Position numbers and translations under genes: made by a program | The notes under the pieces: generated by a model | What the model saw: the letters and a program-made list of their open reading frames with translations, nothing else | Told to the model about the DNA's origin: nothing | Databases searched by the model: none | DNA from: CSSed11-175R1 sp041685735 | Lineage (GTDB): Bacteria; Actinomycetota; Nitriliruptoria; Nitriliruptorales; Nitriliruptoraceae | Direction of reading: 5' to 3' | Assembly (NCBI GenBank): GCA_041685735.1 | Contig: JAWLFE010000017.1 | Span: 1 to 56,997, forward strand | DNA length: 56,997 bases | Shown here: positions 17,355 through 26,128 of the stretch, piece after piece | Layout: the number at the start of each line of letters is the position of its first letter | Position numbering within the stretch: the first letter of the stretch is position 1

Positions 17355-18184
17355 GACAACGCTTCCAGGATGGCGTCGCCGAACGGCGGCCAGCACGCGA
17401 CGGCCCACGGTCCGAAGTCCTGATCCGCCAGGCTGGCGCTCGCGAGCCGGCGGGTGGGTTCGATCCACAGGTAGGACCCCGACCGGCCGAAGTGCCCGAA
17501 GGTCGACGGGTCGAACCGCGTCCCGGTCCAGTGCGGATCCTTGTCCGCGCGGATCTCCAGACCGAGCCCCCAGTCGTTGGGGGACTGGCGGCCGTAGCCG
17601 GGCAGGACCCCGTCGAGCCCGGGGAACGCGACGGTGGTCGCGACCGCATGCAGGTCGGCGTCGAGCAGGGTCGGATCGAGCAGTTCGCGGGCGAAGGCCA
17701 GCAGGTCGGTCACCGTGCTGTTCGCCGCGTGGGCGGGGGAGCCGTCGAGGCTCGTGTCCGACATCCCGAGCGGTTGCAGGACCTCGAGGTCGAGGTGCTC
17801 GGCGAAGGGCCGTCCCACCCGGTCCGCGACCAGTGTGCCGAGCAGGTCGTAGCCGTGGTTCGAGTAGATCCGACGCTGTTCCGGGGCGGAGACCGGACCG
17901 TCCTCGTCCGGAGGGAGCCCGCTGGCGTGTGCCAGCAGATGGCGCACGGTGATCGCGTCGGTTCCCGGGGGTCCCGCCGGTTCGTCGAGGTGCAGCGCGC
18001 CGTCCTGGATGGCGACGAGGCACGCGTAGGCCGCCAAGGGCTTGGTGAGCGAGGCGACGGGCAGGACGAGGTCGACCGGGCCGTGCGTGGCGATGGTGGC
18101 GTCCGGGTCGGTGACGCCGACCGCGACCGTGTCCGGTTCCCAGTCATCGACCTGAGCGAGCACGTCCGACAGTGCGCGTGCCAT
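17351..18184 (-). CDS. Serine hydrolase, beta-lactamase/penicillin-binding family
   Basis: A 277-residue class C beta-lactamase-like protein without a signal peptide. The catalytic SxxK is SLTK (in ASLTKPLAAYA), the second motif is YSN (in RIYSNHGYDLLG), and HFGRSGSYLWIEP stands in place of the KTG box. Family members include esterases, D-aminopeptidases and carboxypeptidases. The cytoplasmic location and absence of other resistance genes argue against antibiotic resistance; esterase or amidase activity is more likely. AAAGG lies seven bases before the ATG. Confidence 0.82.
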   Translation of the reverse strand: MARALSDVLAQVDDWEPDTVAVGVTDPDATIATHGPVDLVLPVASLTKPLAAYACLVAIQDGALHLDEPAGPPGTDAITVRHLLAHASGLPPDEDGPVSAPEQRRIYSNHGYDLLGTLVADRVGRPFAEHLDLEVLQPLGMSDTSLDGSPAHAANSTVTDLLAFARELLDPTLLDADLHAVATTVAFPGLDGVLPGYGRQSPNDWGLGLEIRADKDPHWTGTRFDPSTFGHFGRSGSYLWIEPTRRLASASLADQDFGPWAVACWPPFGDAILEALS

Positions 18185-18321
18185 CTGGGACCTTTCGAGC
18201 CTGGTGGTGCCGGATCCGACCGCCCTCCGTCGCGGACGGGCTCGTGCGGGACGCTACCCGGGATCGGTCGACCGATCGGGCGCCGGTGGGATCGACGCTT
18301 CATCCGACGGCTGTAGTAGGT

Positions 18322-18327
18322 TATGCT
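18322..18327 (+). promoter_or_regulatory. -10 element (TATGCT) of the sugar transporter operon
   Basis: TATGCT fits TANNNT and lies at the start of a 170-base untranslated leader. A weak -35 candidate (TTCATC, 18299-18304) is 17 bases upstream. The predicted transcription start falls at the beginning of the long inverted repeat at 18333. Confidence 0.4.
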
Positions 18328-18332
18328 CCGCC

Positions 18333-18387
18333 CCACTGCTCGACGGCTGGAAGCGCCTGCAGTTCGCGCGCAGCCGTCGAGCAGTGG
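18333..18387. repeat. Perfect 17-bp inverted repeat in the leader of the sugar transporter operon
   Basis: CCACTGCTCGACGGCTG (18333-18349) and its exact reverse complement (18371-18387) are separated by 21 bases. The nine-base core CGACGGCTG occurs a third time at 18305-18313, inside the likely promoter spacer. The arrangement could be a multi-site operator for a regulator, or a strong RNA hairpin at the 5' end of the mRNA. Together with the ribosome binding site before 18495 it accounts for the 310-base gap between the serine hydrolase and the binding-protein gene, which otherwise holds nothing recognised. Confidence 0.8.
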
Positions 18388-18494
18388 CAGACGACCGCCT
18401 TGGGAGGGGTGAGCCGGGCCCGGTCATGGGCGCGGACATCGGCCTGTGGCGCCTTCGACGAGCAAGCGTGAGCTTGAGGGAGAGGAACCCTTAC

Positions 18495-19910
18495 ATGAGG
18501 ATTCGACGACTACGGATGATCGCGCCGGTGCTGGCCGCCGGGCTCATCCTCGCCGCCTGTGCAGGTGACGAGGAGGTTCCCGACGAGACGCCCGACGACA
18601 CCACCGAGGAACCGGCGGACGAGCCGGAAGAGGATGACGACGCGGATGACGACGCGGATGACGACGCCGCTGAGGAGACGGACGGCGACGGCGACGGCGA
18701 TCTGGCCGGCACCTCGGTGACCGTGTTCGGACCGGAGTCGTCGGAGAACGAGGCTGGCGCCGTGCAGGACGTGCTCGCCGTGTTCGCGGAAGCGAACGAC
18801 ATGGAGATCACCTACACCGGTGCCCGTGACTTCTCCGATCAGATCGGGGCCCAGGCCGAGGGCGGCAACCCTCCGGACATCGCCATCTTCCCGCAGCCGG
18901 GTCGCGTGGTCGACTTCGGTGAGCAGGGCTTCACCAATCCCGTCCCGGCGGACATCGTCGAGCGCATCAACCCGCAGTGGCCGGAGGGCACCAACGCGGC
19001 CTACGAGGCTGGCGGCGAGACCTGGGCGCTGCAGAACAAGACCGACCTGAAGTCCATCATCTGGTTCAACACGCAGCTCTTCGAGGACAACGGCTACGAG
19101 ATCCCCGAGACCCTCGACGGGCTGTGGGACCTGAGCGACCAGATGATCGAGGACGGCGTCACCCCGTGGTGCATCGGCATCGAGTCGGGCCCCGCGACCG
19201 GGTGGACCTTCACCGACTGGATGGAGGACATCCTGCTGCGTCGTGAGCCGGTCGAGGTCTACGACGGCTGGATCAACGGCGAGGTCGGTTTCTCCGACGA
19301 GCGGGTCGTCGCGGTCGCCGAGGAGATCATGGAGCAGTGGAACAAGCCGGGTGCGGTCTTCGCCGCCGGTGGTTCCATCGCCGCGACCCCGTTCGGTGAC
19401 AACGGTGGTCCTCTCGTCGAGGGTGAGTGCGCCATGCACCGCCAGGCATCCTTCTACGCGGCGTTCCTGCCGGAGGGCACCGACATCGGTCCCGACGGCC
19501 AGGTCGACGTGGCCTACTTCCCGGCGGCCGATGACGGTCGGACCCCGGTGCTGACCGCGGGGACCGCTGCGGCGGCCTTCCGCGATGCACCCGAGGTCTG
19601 GGCGGTCATCGAATGGCTGGCATCCGCGGAGGGCATCACCGAGCGTCAGCGCGCACAGGCTGAGCGCACCGGTGGGACGTCGGGCTACCTCGCGTCGAAC
19701 CTCGATCAGGACCTGAGTGTCTACAACGACCTCGAGCGGTCCTTCGTGGAGATCCTCCAGACCGCGGACCCGGCACGTTTCGACGCATCGGACATGATGC
19801 CGGGAGCCGTCGGAGCCGGGACCTTCTGGTCGGAAGGCACGGCGGTGGTCAACGGTGACAAGACCATCGAGGACGCCTTCCAGATCATCGATGACTCCTA
19901 CCCGGAGTGA
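18495..19910 (+). CDS. Sugar ABC transporter substrate-binding lipoprotein
   Basis: A 471-residue extracytoplasmic solute-binding protein of the MalE/AglE type. The signal peptide MRIRRLRMIAPVLAAGLILAAC ends (in two parts: charged start MRIRRLRMIAP, then VLAAGLILAAC) in a lipobox with Cys22. An extraordinary acidic linker follows (about residues 24-72, nearly all Asp, Glu, Thr and Pro), encoded in part by three 12-base repeats at 18633-18668. The mature domain has TVFGPESSENEAG, FSDQIGAQAEGGNPPDIAIFPQPG and the ligand-binding Trp-rich stretches. The frame is open upstream, but the lipoprotein signal and the GAGAGGAA ribosome binding site fix the start. Confidence 0.9.
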   Translation: MRIRRLRMIAPVLAAGLILAACAGDEEVPDETPDDTTEEPADEPEEDDDADDDADDDAAEETDGDGDGDLAGTSVTVFGPESSENEAGAVQDVLAVFAEANDMEITYTGARDFSDQIGAQAEGGNPPDIAIFPQPGRVVDFGEQGFTNPVPADIVERINPQWPEGTNAAYEAGGETWALQNKTDLKSIIWFNTQLFEDNGYEIPETLDGLWDLSDQMIEDGVTPWCIGIESGPATGWTFTDWMEDILLRREPVEVYDGWINGEVGFSDERVVAVAEEIMEQWNKPGAVFAAGGSIAATPFGDNGGPLVEGECAMHRQASFYAAFLPEGTDIGPDGQVDVAYFPAADDGRTPVLTAGTAAAAFRDAPEVWAVIEWLASAEGITERQRAQAERTGGTSGYLASNLDQDLSVYNDLERSFVEILQTADPARFDASDMMPGAVGAGTFWSEGTAVVNGDKTIEDAFQIIDDSYPE

Positions 19911-19934
19911 TGGTGATCGGTAGGTAGCACCACA

Positions 19935-19977
19935 TCGCGGTGCCGGCGCCCCAGCACGATCGGCGCCGGCACCGCGA
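19935..19977. terminator. Strong hairpin between binding-protein and permease genes
   Basis: A perfect 16-bp stem (TCGCGGTGCCGGCGCC and its complement) with an 11-base loop begins 25 bases after the binding-protein stop. No T-run follows, so it is probably not a full terminator. More likely it protects the 3' end of the upstream mRNA or attenuates transcription, keeping the binding protein in excess over the permeases. Confidence 0.6.
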
Positions 19978-20057
19978 GGTATGACTAGGGTTCGGCCTGC
20001 TGTGCACCGCCAGGGTCCGCGGACCGCGGCGTGCGGCATCGACTTGGGAGGGTCGTG

Positions 20058-22460
20058 ATGGTCCAGGCATCGCTGCCGACGGGGCTGCTCGAACGTCAAC
20101 GACGACCGTTGATCCAGGCCGGGATCCTGCTGGTCGTCCTGCTCGCGGTGTCCTACGTCATTGCGACGGTGGCGGAGCGCGATCTCGGCCTTTTCCTGGA
20201 CACCTGGAGTCGGCTGGTCGCGGCCGCCATCGGTGCTGGCGGTGTCGTTGCATCGCTGGCGTCGTGGCGAAGTTCGCCGCATTCGACGGCCCGGCGGGTC
20301 ACGATCACCGCGCTGGGTGTCGTTTCGGCATTGGTCCTGTGGCTCCTGTACCTGACGGACGTGCTGGTCCGCGCCACGGTGCAGAGTGTCGTCATCGCCA
20401 TCGTGGTCAGCGCCGTGGTCTTCGTGGTGGCGAACAAGTGGTTCGACGCCTCGCTGAAGGACTGGCGACGGTTCACGGCCTTGACGGGCCTCATCGGCGG
20501 CGCCGCGATCGCGGGTCTGCTGGTGGGCAACCGGAACATGGGGCTGTTCACCGGCTCCGGGGAGGCGCTGGCGGATCGATCGCTCCTGCTCGTCCCGGTC
20601 ATCGCGGTGCTCTGTGGCGCCCTCGGCGTCGCACTGAGTTCCCTGAAGGTGCAGCCCACGAAGGCCATCGTCGGGGCTGCCGGCGGTGGGGTCGTCGGGC
20701 TCCTGATCGGTGCGTTCTTCCGGTCCGGGTCCCTGCCGTCCCTCGAGCCCGTCGCCTTGCTCGTCGGTCCGGTCGTCGGTGCTGCGCTGTTCGTCGGGCT
20801 GGCCCGACTCCGGGGCAAGGCGCTCGGGCCCGCGGCGGTGACGGGCGCGACGTTCGGGTGGTTGCTCGGCGCCTTCGGCATCCCTGAGCTGGGTTCTGGC
20901 ACCGTGCTCGAGGCGATCGTCGGCACCGCGGGGCTCGGACTCCTGCTCGGCCTGCGACTGGGTCTGGCCCAGCCCGACACGATGGAGAGCCGGATCCGCC
21001 TCGAGCGCAAGGCCCGGGCCGTCATCTTCCTCGCGCCCGCGCTGCTGTTCATCGCCGCGACCCTGGTGATCCCGACGATCCGCACCGGGTGGTTGTCACT
21101 CCTCGATCGGACCGGCGGGTTCGTCGGCCTTGGGCAGTACCGGCTGGCGTTCAGCGACCCCAACTTCTACAACGTCTCGCGGTGGGCCGGGATCTTCGTC
21201 AGTACGGAGTTCCTGGTCTTCGCCGTCGTGCTGGTGATCGGCCTGGTGACCGTCCTGCTCACGAGGCGACAGATCGATCAGTTCTGGCCACCCCGGCTGT
21301 CGATCGCGACGGCCGGCGCGATGGTCCTGCTCGGGGTGGCGGTGACGGCCAACGCGCTGGCCGGTGAGGGACCACCCACCGCGAACGTGCTCACGTTCGC
21401 CATGATCGCGCTCGGCATCGCCGTCCTCGTGATGCTGGTCCGCTACCTGAAGGCGCATCCCGGTAACAGCGGCATCTCCGGTGGCAGCGGTATGGCCCTG
21501 ACCCTGGCCATGATCTTCCTCGGACTTGCGTTGTTCACCAACCTCCGGGGGACGCTGTTCAACAACATCTGGTGGGTGTTCCTGGTCACGATCCTGGCGA
21601 CGGGTGTGGGCCTGGCCATCGCCGCCCTGTCCGACGGCGCCAAGGCGGAGTCGTTCGCCAAGGCCATGATCTTCATGCCGATGGCCATCAGCTTCGTCGG
21701 TGCGAGCATCATCTGGCGCTTCATGTACATCGCCCGCCCGCCCACCAACGACCAGACCGGCGTGCTCAACTCGCTGTGGGTCGGGCTCGGGCAGCTCGCC
21801 AACTCCGGTGCGGCGGTGCCCGTGGCGATCGGGTTCTTCCTGGTGGTCGGAGGGTTGGTGCTGCTGGCGTTGCGCGGGTTCCTCTCCGGCGCCCTGGGGA
21901 TCGGATGGGGCTCGGTCTTCAGCGCGATACCGGTGGCCTGGATCGGGTGGTTGTTCCTCTCGGGGAACATCGGTGGGGTCACCGAGGGTCCCGGAGGACA
22001 ACTCGTTGCGGCTCCGATCCTGTTCCTGTCGGGGACCAACCAGGTGGGGGCCTACAACAACTTCTTCATCATGGTCCCGTTCATCTGGATCTACACCGGG
22101 TTCGCCATGGTCATCCTGTCGGCAGCCATCAAGGGCGTGCCGTCGGACCTGATCGATGCCTGCAACGTCGACGGTGCCACGGAGTCGCAGAAGTTCTGGC
22201 GGGTGATCGTGCCGCAGATCGCTCCGACGATCGGTGTGGTGATCACCACGATCATCGTGACCGTCATGAAGGTCTTCGACATGGTCGCCGTCATGACCAA
22301 CGGCAACTTCGGGACCGAGGTCCTGGCCAATGCGATGTGGAAGGCGGCCTTCACCCAGGGCAACCGGGGGCTCGGATCGGCCATCGCCGTCATGCTCTTC
22401 CTGCTCGTGCTGCCGATCATGTTCCTCAATATCCGCAGGATGCAGAAGGAGTTCCACTGA
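20058..22460 (+). CDS. MalF-type sugar ABC permease, strongly enlarged (800 residues)
   Basis: The standard permease core is present but interrupted. Residues from 318 (KARAVIFLAPALLF) open the MalF-like domain, and the EAA loop is DLIDACNVDGATESQKFWRVI near 697-715 (shown in pieces: DLIDACNVDGA, then FWRVIVPQ). Three additional hydrophobic blocks surround it: residues 1-315 with about eight helices, about 381-500 with about four helices, and about 575-665 with about two or three. Usual family length is 290-320. The ATG at 20058 has GGGAGG five bases upstream, and the reading frame is clean, so this is not a misassembly of two genes. The stop overlaps the next start (TGATG). Confidence 0.85.
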   Translation: MVQASLPTGLLERQRRPLIQAGILLVVLLAVSYVIATVAERDLGLFLDTWSRLVAAAIGAGGVVASLASWRSSPHSTARRVTITALGVVSALVLWLLYLTDVLVRATVQSVVIAIVVSAVVFVVANKWFDASLKDWRRFTALTGLIGGAAIAGLLVGNRNMGLFTGSGEALADRSLLLVPVIAVLCGALGVALSSLKVQPTKAIVGAAGGGVVGLLIGAFFRSGSLPSLEPVALLVGPVVGAALFVGLARLRGKALGPAAVTGATFGWLLGAFGIPELGSGTVLEAIVGTAGLGLLLGLRLGLAQPDTMESRIRLERKARAVIFLAPALLFIAATLVIPTIRTGWLSLLDRTGGFVGLGQYRLAFSDPNFYNVSRWAGIFVSTEFLVFAVVLVIGLVTVLLTRRQIDQFWPPRLSIATAGAMVLLGVAVTANALAGEGPPTANVLTFAMIALGIAVLVMLVRYLKAHPGNSGISGGSGMALTLAMIFLGLALFTNLRGTLFNNIWWVFLVTILATGVGLAIAALSDGAKAESFAKAMIFMPMAISFVGASIIWRFMYIARPPTNDQTGVLNSLWVGLGQLANSGAAVPVAIGFFLVVGGLVLLALRGFLSGALGIGWGSVFSAIPVAWIGWLFLSGNIGGVTEGPGGQLVAAPILFLSGTNQVGAYNNFFIMVPFIWIYTGFAMVILSAAIKGVPSDLIDACNVDGATESQKFWRVIVPQIAPTIGVVITTIIVTVMKVFDMVAVMTNGNFGTEVLANAMWKAAFTQGNRGLGSAIAVMLFLLVLPIMFLNIRRMQKEFH

Positions 22461-23452
22461 TGGCTGCGACCACCGCGAGCCCGTCCTCGGGAAGCTCCCT
22501 CGGCGTCGGTCCGGGCGGCGTCCCACCGCGAGGTGGCAAGGGCGTTGGCAAGACCATCTACCGGCTCATCTCCGGGTTGCCGACCTGGATCCTGTGGGGG
22601 CTCGTCGCCCTGTGGCTCACGCCGACGGTCAGCCTGTTCGCGAACTCCTTCCGGACCCGCGATGCGCAGCGCTCGAGCGCCTGGTGGCTGATGTTCCAGG
22701 ACGACTCCCTGACGCTGGAGAACTACCAGCAGGTACTGACCTCCGAGGTCGCTGGCGGGATGTGGCAGGGGCTGCTCAACTCCTTCGCCATCGCGCTGCC
22801 GGCCACGATCGTGCCGATCGCCATGGCTGCCTTCGCGGCGTACGCGTTCGCCTGGATCGACTTCAAGGGGCGCGAGTGGCTGTTCATCGGCACGGTGTCG
22901 CTGTTGGCTGTACCGCTCCAGACCTCGCTGATCCCGCTGCTGCAGTTGTACTCCGGCGGGGCGCGCCAGACCGTCCCGTTCATCGACAAGACGGTCACGT
23001 TCCTGCCCGACATGTCCCTGGCCGGATCGGTCACCGCCGTGTGGTTGACCCATACGGGGTTCGCACTCCCGCTGGCCATCCTGCTGCTGCACAACTACAT
23101 CGTCGGCCTGCCGCAGGATCTGTTCGAATCCGCGCGGATCGATGGGGCCGACCACTTCCAGGTGTTCCTGCGCCTGGTCCTGCCGCTGTCGGTCCCCGTG
23201 CTCGCCGCGTTCGCGATCTTCCAGTTCCTGTGGACGTGGAACGACTACCTGATCGCGCTGACGATGATCGGCGGGAACCGGGCCGCGTTGCCGGCAACGG
23301 TGGTCATCGCCTCGTTGGCGGGTGAGTTCGGGATCCAGGAACACCTGTTGTCGGCGGGAGCCTTCGTGCAGATCTTCGTGCCGATCATCGTGTTCTTCGC
23401 GTTGCAGCGGTACTTCGTGCGCGGGATGCTGGCTGGCAGCGTCAAGGGCTGA
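22460..23452 (+). CDS. MalG-type sugar ABC permease
   Basis: A 330-residue inner-membrane permease with six predicted helices. The EAA loop is LFESARIDGADHFQVFLRLVLP (read as ESARIDGADHF then LRLVLP), which contacts the ATPase, and the N-terminal pattern LTPTVSLFANSFRT is typical of CUT1 sugar importers. It is translationally coupled to the large permease. No ATPase gene is adjacent, so a shared MsiK-type ATPase encoded elsewhere is expected. Unlike its partner it is of normal length. Confidence 0.93.
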   Translation: MAATTASPSSGSSLGVGPGGVPPRGGKGVGKTIYRLISGLPTWILWGLVALWLTPTVSLFANSFRTRDAQRSSAWWLMFQDDSLTLENYQQVLTSEVAGGMWQGLLNSFAIALPATIVPIAMAAFAAYAFAWIDFKGREWLFIGTVSLLAVPLQTSLIPLLQLYSGGARQTVPFIDKTVTFLPDMSLAGSVTAVWLTHTGFALPLAILLLHNYIVGLPQDLFESARIDGADHFQVFLRLVLPLSVPVLAAFAIFQFLWTWNDYLIALTMIGGNRAALPATVVIASLAGEFGIQEHLLSAGAFVQIFVPIIVFFALQRYFVRGMLAGSVKG

Positions 23453-23518
23453 CCCCCGACGCGCGTCCGACCGGTCCGTGGCGGCCCGGGGCCCTCGGTT
23501 CGTAGCGGGCCGGGGCGA

Positions 23519-24652
23519 TCAGGTCGTGGCGGCCCGGGGGGTGCGTGCCTGGCTCTCCGGGTCGGGACGGTGTGGCTCTTCGCCGAGGATCTCGCTCAGC
23601 AGCACCGGGCGTCCTTCGTCGATGGAGCGGTGGGCGGCGGCTCCCATCGCGACCGACAGCAGCCCGTCCCGCAGTCCGACCGCGGGCTGTGAGCCCGACC
23701 GGATCGCCGCCTGGAAGTCGAGGTGTTCGAGGTAGCTCGACCCGTGGTGCAGGCCGTCGTACTTCACCCGGGCGTCGGTGACCTGTTCGACCCGGACGCT
23801 GCGGTCGGCGCGGGTCCCGACCCGCACGGTGCCCTCGGGGACGAAGGCCTCCGCCTTGCCGACGTCACCGGTCACGGTGATCTCCTGCTCGTTGATCCCA
23901 CCCTCGGCGAACATGCACAGATCCAGCATCGCGCGGCGTCCACCCGCGTACTCGACGATCACGTAGGCGTTGTCGAGGATGTCGGGGACCTCGCCGGCGT
24001 AGCGCTCGTCGAGGTGGTTGACGTCCTGTGCGCCGGAGGCCATCACCCGGACCGGCCGGTCGTCGGTGAACAGGTTCATCAGGTCGAAGAAGTGGCAGCA
24101 CTTCTCGATGAGCGTGCCGCCCGAGTTCCGGTTGAACCGGTTCCAGTGGTCCACCTTGGCCAGGAACGGGAACCGGTGCTCGCGGATCGCCACCATCCGG
24201 ACGTCACCCACCGCGCCGGTCGCGATCTCCTCGGCCAACCGGGCGATCGGGGGCATGTAGCGGTACTCGAGCCCGACCCACACGATCCCATCACGGTCCG
24301 CTGCCGCGGCGACGACCTCCCGGCACTGCTCGACGGTGGCGCACAACGGCTTCTCGACGAGGATGTGCAGGTCGGTCTCGAGCGCGTCCATCAGGATCGG
24401 GTGATGCGTCATGTTCGGTGTGGCGACGAGCACGGCATCGAGGTCGCCGGCATCCAGCAGGTCGCGGTGGTCACCGAAGACCCGCAGGTCCGGGTCGTCG
24501 AGCGCCGCGGCCGCGGCGTCGCGTGACGGCTCGAAGGGATCGGCGATCGCCCCGACACGGGCACCGTCGACGGCCGCGATGTTGTGGATGTGCTCGAGGC
24601 CCATCATGCCCGTGCCGATGACGCCGTAGCGCAGTTCGTCCATGCCGGTCAC
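23519..24652 (-). CDS. Gfo/Idh/MocA-family oxidoreductase
   Basis: A 377-residue NAD(P)-dependent sugar or inositol dehydrogenase. Seen: the Rossmann loop GVIGTGMMG, the cofactor motif VEKPLC with catalytic Lys, and SGGTLIEKCCHFFDLMNLF, which corresponds to the substrate-binding GGT-D-H region. The stop of the aldehyde dehydrogenase overlaps a GTG start (GTGA) at 24652; the ATG at 24643 (MDELRYGVIG) is equally plausible. It is in the same leftward unit as the aldehyde dehydrogenase and probably oxidises the imported sugar or an intermediate. The 66-base space to the permease gene holds GC-rich repeats (GTGGCGGCCCGGGG at 23478 and 23526) but no clean terminator. Confidence 0.88.
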   Translation of the reverse strand: MTGMDELRYGVIGTGMMGLEHIHNIAAVDGARVGAIADPFEPSRDAAAAALDDPDLRVFGDHRDLLDAGDLDAVLVATPNMTHHPILMDALETDLHILVEKPLCATVEQCREVVAAAADRDGIVWVGLEYRYMPPIARLAEEIATGAVGDVRMVAIREHRFPFLAKVDHWNRFNRNSGGTLIEKCCHFFDLMNLFTDDRPVRVMASGAQDVNHLDERYAGEVPDILDNAYVIVEYAGGRRAMLDLCMFAEGGINEQEITVTGDVGKAEAFVPEGTVRVGTRADRSVRVEQVTDARVKYDGLHHGSSYLEHLDFQAAIRSGSQPAVGLRDGLLSVAMGAAAHRSIDEGRPVLLSEILGEEPHRPDPESQARTPRAATT

Positions 24653-26100
24653 CAGTTCGTCGCGATGTAGAGGGGCTCCAGGAACTCCTGGATGCCGTGG
24701 TGGCCGCCTTCGCGGCCGAGGCCCGATTGCTTCACGCCGCCGAAGGGAGCGGCGGGTTCGGCGACCAGTGCCTGGTTGAGCCCGACCATGCCCGTCTCGA
24801 GCCCTTCGGAGACACGCAGGCCACGGGCCAGATCGCCGGTGTAGACGTAGGCGACGAGCCCGTGTTCGACACCGTTGATCGCCGGGAGGACCTCGTCGAG
24901 GTCGTCGAACGGCACGACCGGTGCGACGGGACCGAAGATCTCCGAGCCGAGGATCGCGGCGTCCGGGGCCAGCCCGCCGAGGACGGTGGGCTGGAAGAAG
25001 TAGCCGGGCCCGTCGGCCGCGGCGCCACCGGTGCGGACCGCGGCGCCGGTGTCGACGGCCGACTGTGTCAACGACCCGACCTTCTCGCGGGCCGCGGTCG
25101 TGATCAGTGGCCCGAGTTGGACCCCGTCATCGAACCCGGAACCGAGCGGCATCGCGCTGACCGCCTGTGCCAGGCGGGCCGTGAACTCCTCCGCGATCGG
25201 TGCCGCCACGTAGAAGCGGTTGGCGGCGGTGCACGACTGCCCGTTGTTGCGCATCTTGGTCACGACGGCGCCGTCCACCGCTGCGTCGAGGTCGGCATCC
25301 TCGAGCACGATGAACGGAGCGTTGCCGCCCAGCTCCATCGACGGGTTGATGACGTGTTGTGCTCCGGCGGCCAACAGGGCGCGGCCGGTCTCCGTGGACC
25401 CGGTGAACGACAGCTTGCGGACCGCCGGGTGCGCCAGCATCTCGGTGACCATCGCGGCCGGACGATCGGACGGCACCACGTTGATGACGCCGGCCGGGAT
25501 GCCCGCCCGCTCCAGCAGATCGACGATCGCGAAGGCGGTGAAGGGGGTCTCGGGTGCCGGTTTCAGGATCGTCGTGCACCCAGCGGCGAGCGCCGGCGCC
25601 AGCTTGCGGGTGATCATCGCGGCGGGGAAGTTCCACGGGGTGATGCACAGTGACACCCCGACGGGCTTGTGGCTGACCAGGATCCGTTTGTCCCCTCCCG
25701 GCGACACGCTGAGCTGTCCGTCGATGCGCACGGCCTCCTCGGAGAACCAGCGCAGGAACTCAGCCGCCTGCCCGAGCTCACCACGTGCCTCGGCCAGCGG
25801 CTTACCGTTCTCGCGGACGATCAGCTCCGCGAACGCGTCACGCTCGGCGACGAGCAGCTCGTACGCGCGCCGGAGCGCCTCGCCGCGTTCGCGCGGTGCC
25901 GTCGCGGCCCACCCCGGTTGCGCCTCGGCGGCGGCTGCGACGGCCTGCAACCCGTCGGCCACGTCGGCGTTCGCGACGCGGCCGATCGGCTCGCCCGTCG
26001 CCGGGTCGACGACCTCGGTCTCCGCGCCGTCGGCTGCCGCGGTCCACGCACCCCCGATCCGCAGACGCGTTGCCTGGCGGTTAGAGTCGATGTCGAGCAC
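24649..26100 (-). CDS. NAD(P)-dependent aldehyde dehydrogenase, succinate-semialdehyde/lactaldehyde type
   Basis: A 483-residue enzyme with catalytic Cys290 (NNGQSCTAANR), general base Glu256 (MELGGNAPF), the cofactor strand LCITPWNFPAAM and FTGSTETG. Its length and sequence style are those of GabD/AldA-type dehydrogenases, a group that also contains lactaldehyde and sulfolactaldehyde dehydrogenases. The GTG at 26100 has GGGAGAGG upstream, although the frame is open to 26277. Given the aldolase in the divergent operon, oxidising the three-carbon aldehyde it releases is an attractive role (inference). Confidence 0.88.
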   Translation of the reverse strand: MLDIDSNRQATRLRIGGAWTAAADGAETEVVDPATGEPIGRVANADVADGLQAVAAAAEAQPGWAATAPRERGEALRRAYELLVAERDAFAELIVRENGKPLAEARGELGQAAEFLRWFSEEAVRIDGQLSVSPGGDKRILVSHKPVGVSLCITPWNFPAAMITRKLAPALAAGCTTILKPAPETPFTAFAIVDLLERAGIPAGVINVVPSDRPAAMVTEMLAHPAVRKLSFTGSTETGRALLAAGAQHVINPSMELGGNAPFIVLEDADLDAAVDGAVVTKMRNNGQSCTAANRFYVAAPIAEEFTARLAQAVSAMPLGSGFDDGVQLGPLITTAAREKVGSLTQSAVDTGAAVRTGGAAADGPGYFFQPTVLGGLAPDAAILGSEIFGPVAPVVPFDDLDEVLPAINGVEHGLVAYVYTGDLARGLRVSEGLETGMVGLNQALVAEPAAPFGGVKQSGLGREGGHHGIQEFLEPLYIATNW

Positions 26101-26111
26101 GAGCGCCCTCT

Positions 26112-26128
26112 CCCATCCGATGGATGGG
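26112..26128. promoter_or_regulatory. Palindrome CCCATCC-GAT-GGATGGG, candidate operator
   Basis: A perfect 7+3+7 inverted repeat lies in the 127-base divergent space between the aldehyde dehydrogenase unit and the five-gene catabolic operon. It starts 12 bases upstream of the dehydrogenase start codon. It is placed to let one repressor control both directions. No regulator gene is adjacent in this region. Confidence 0.5.

Noticed and set aside
17351..18184. Antibiotic-resistance beta-lactamase
   Set aside because: No signal peptide, class C-like esterase pattern, and coupling to an epimerase; resistance not supported.
19935..19977. Intrinsic terminator ending the sugar operon after the binding protein
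   Set aside because: No T-run follows the stem and permease genes continue on the same strand; treated as an attenuator or stabiliser.
18510..20282. 590-codon minus-strand frame opposite the sugar-binding protein
   Set aside because: Shadow; covers a gene with a clear lipoprotein signal and would span the hairpin and intergenic space.
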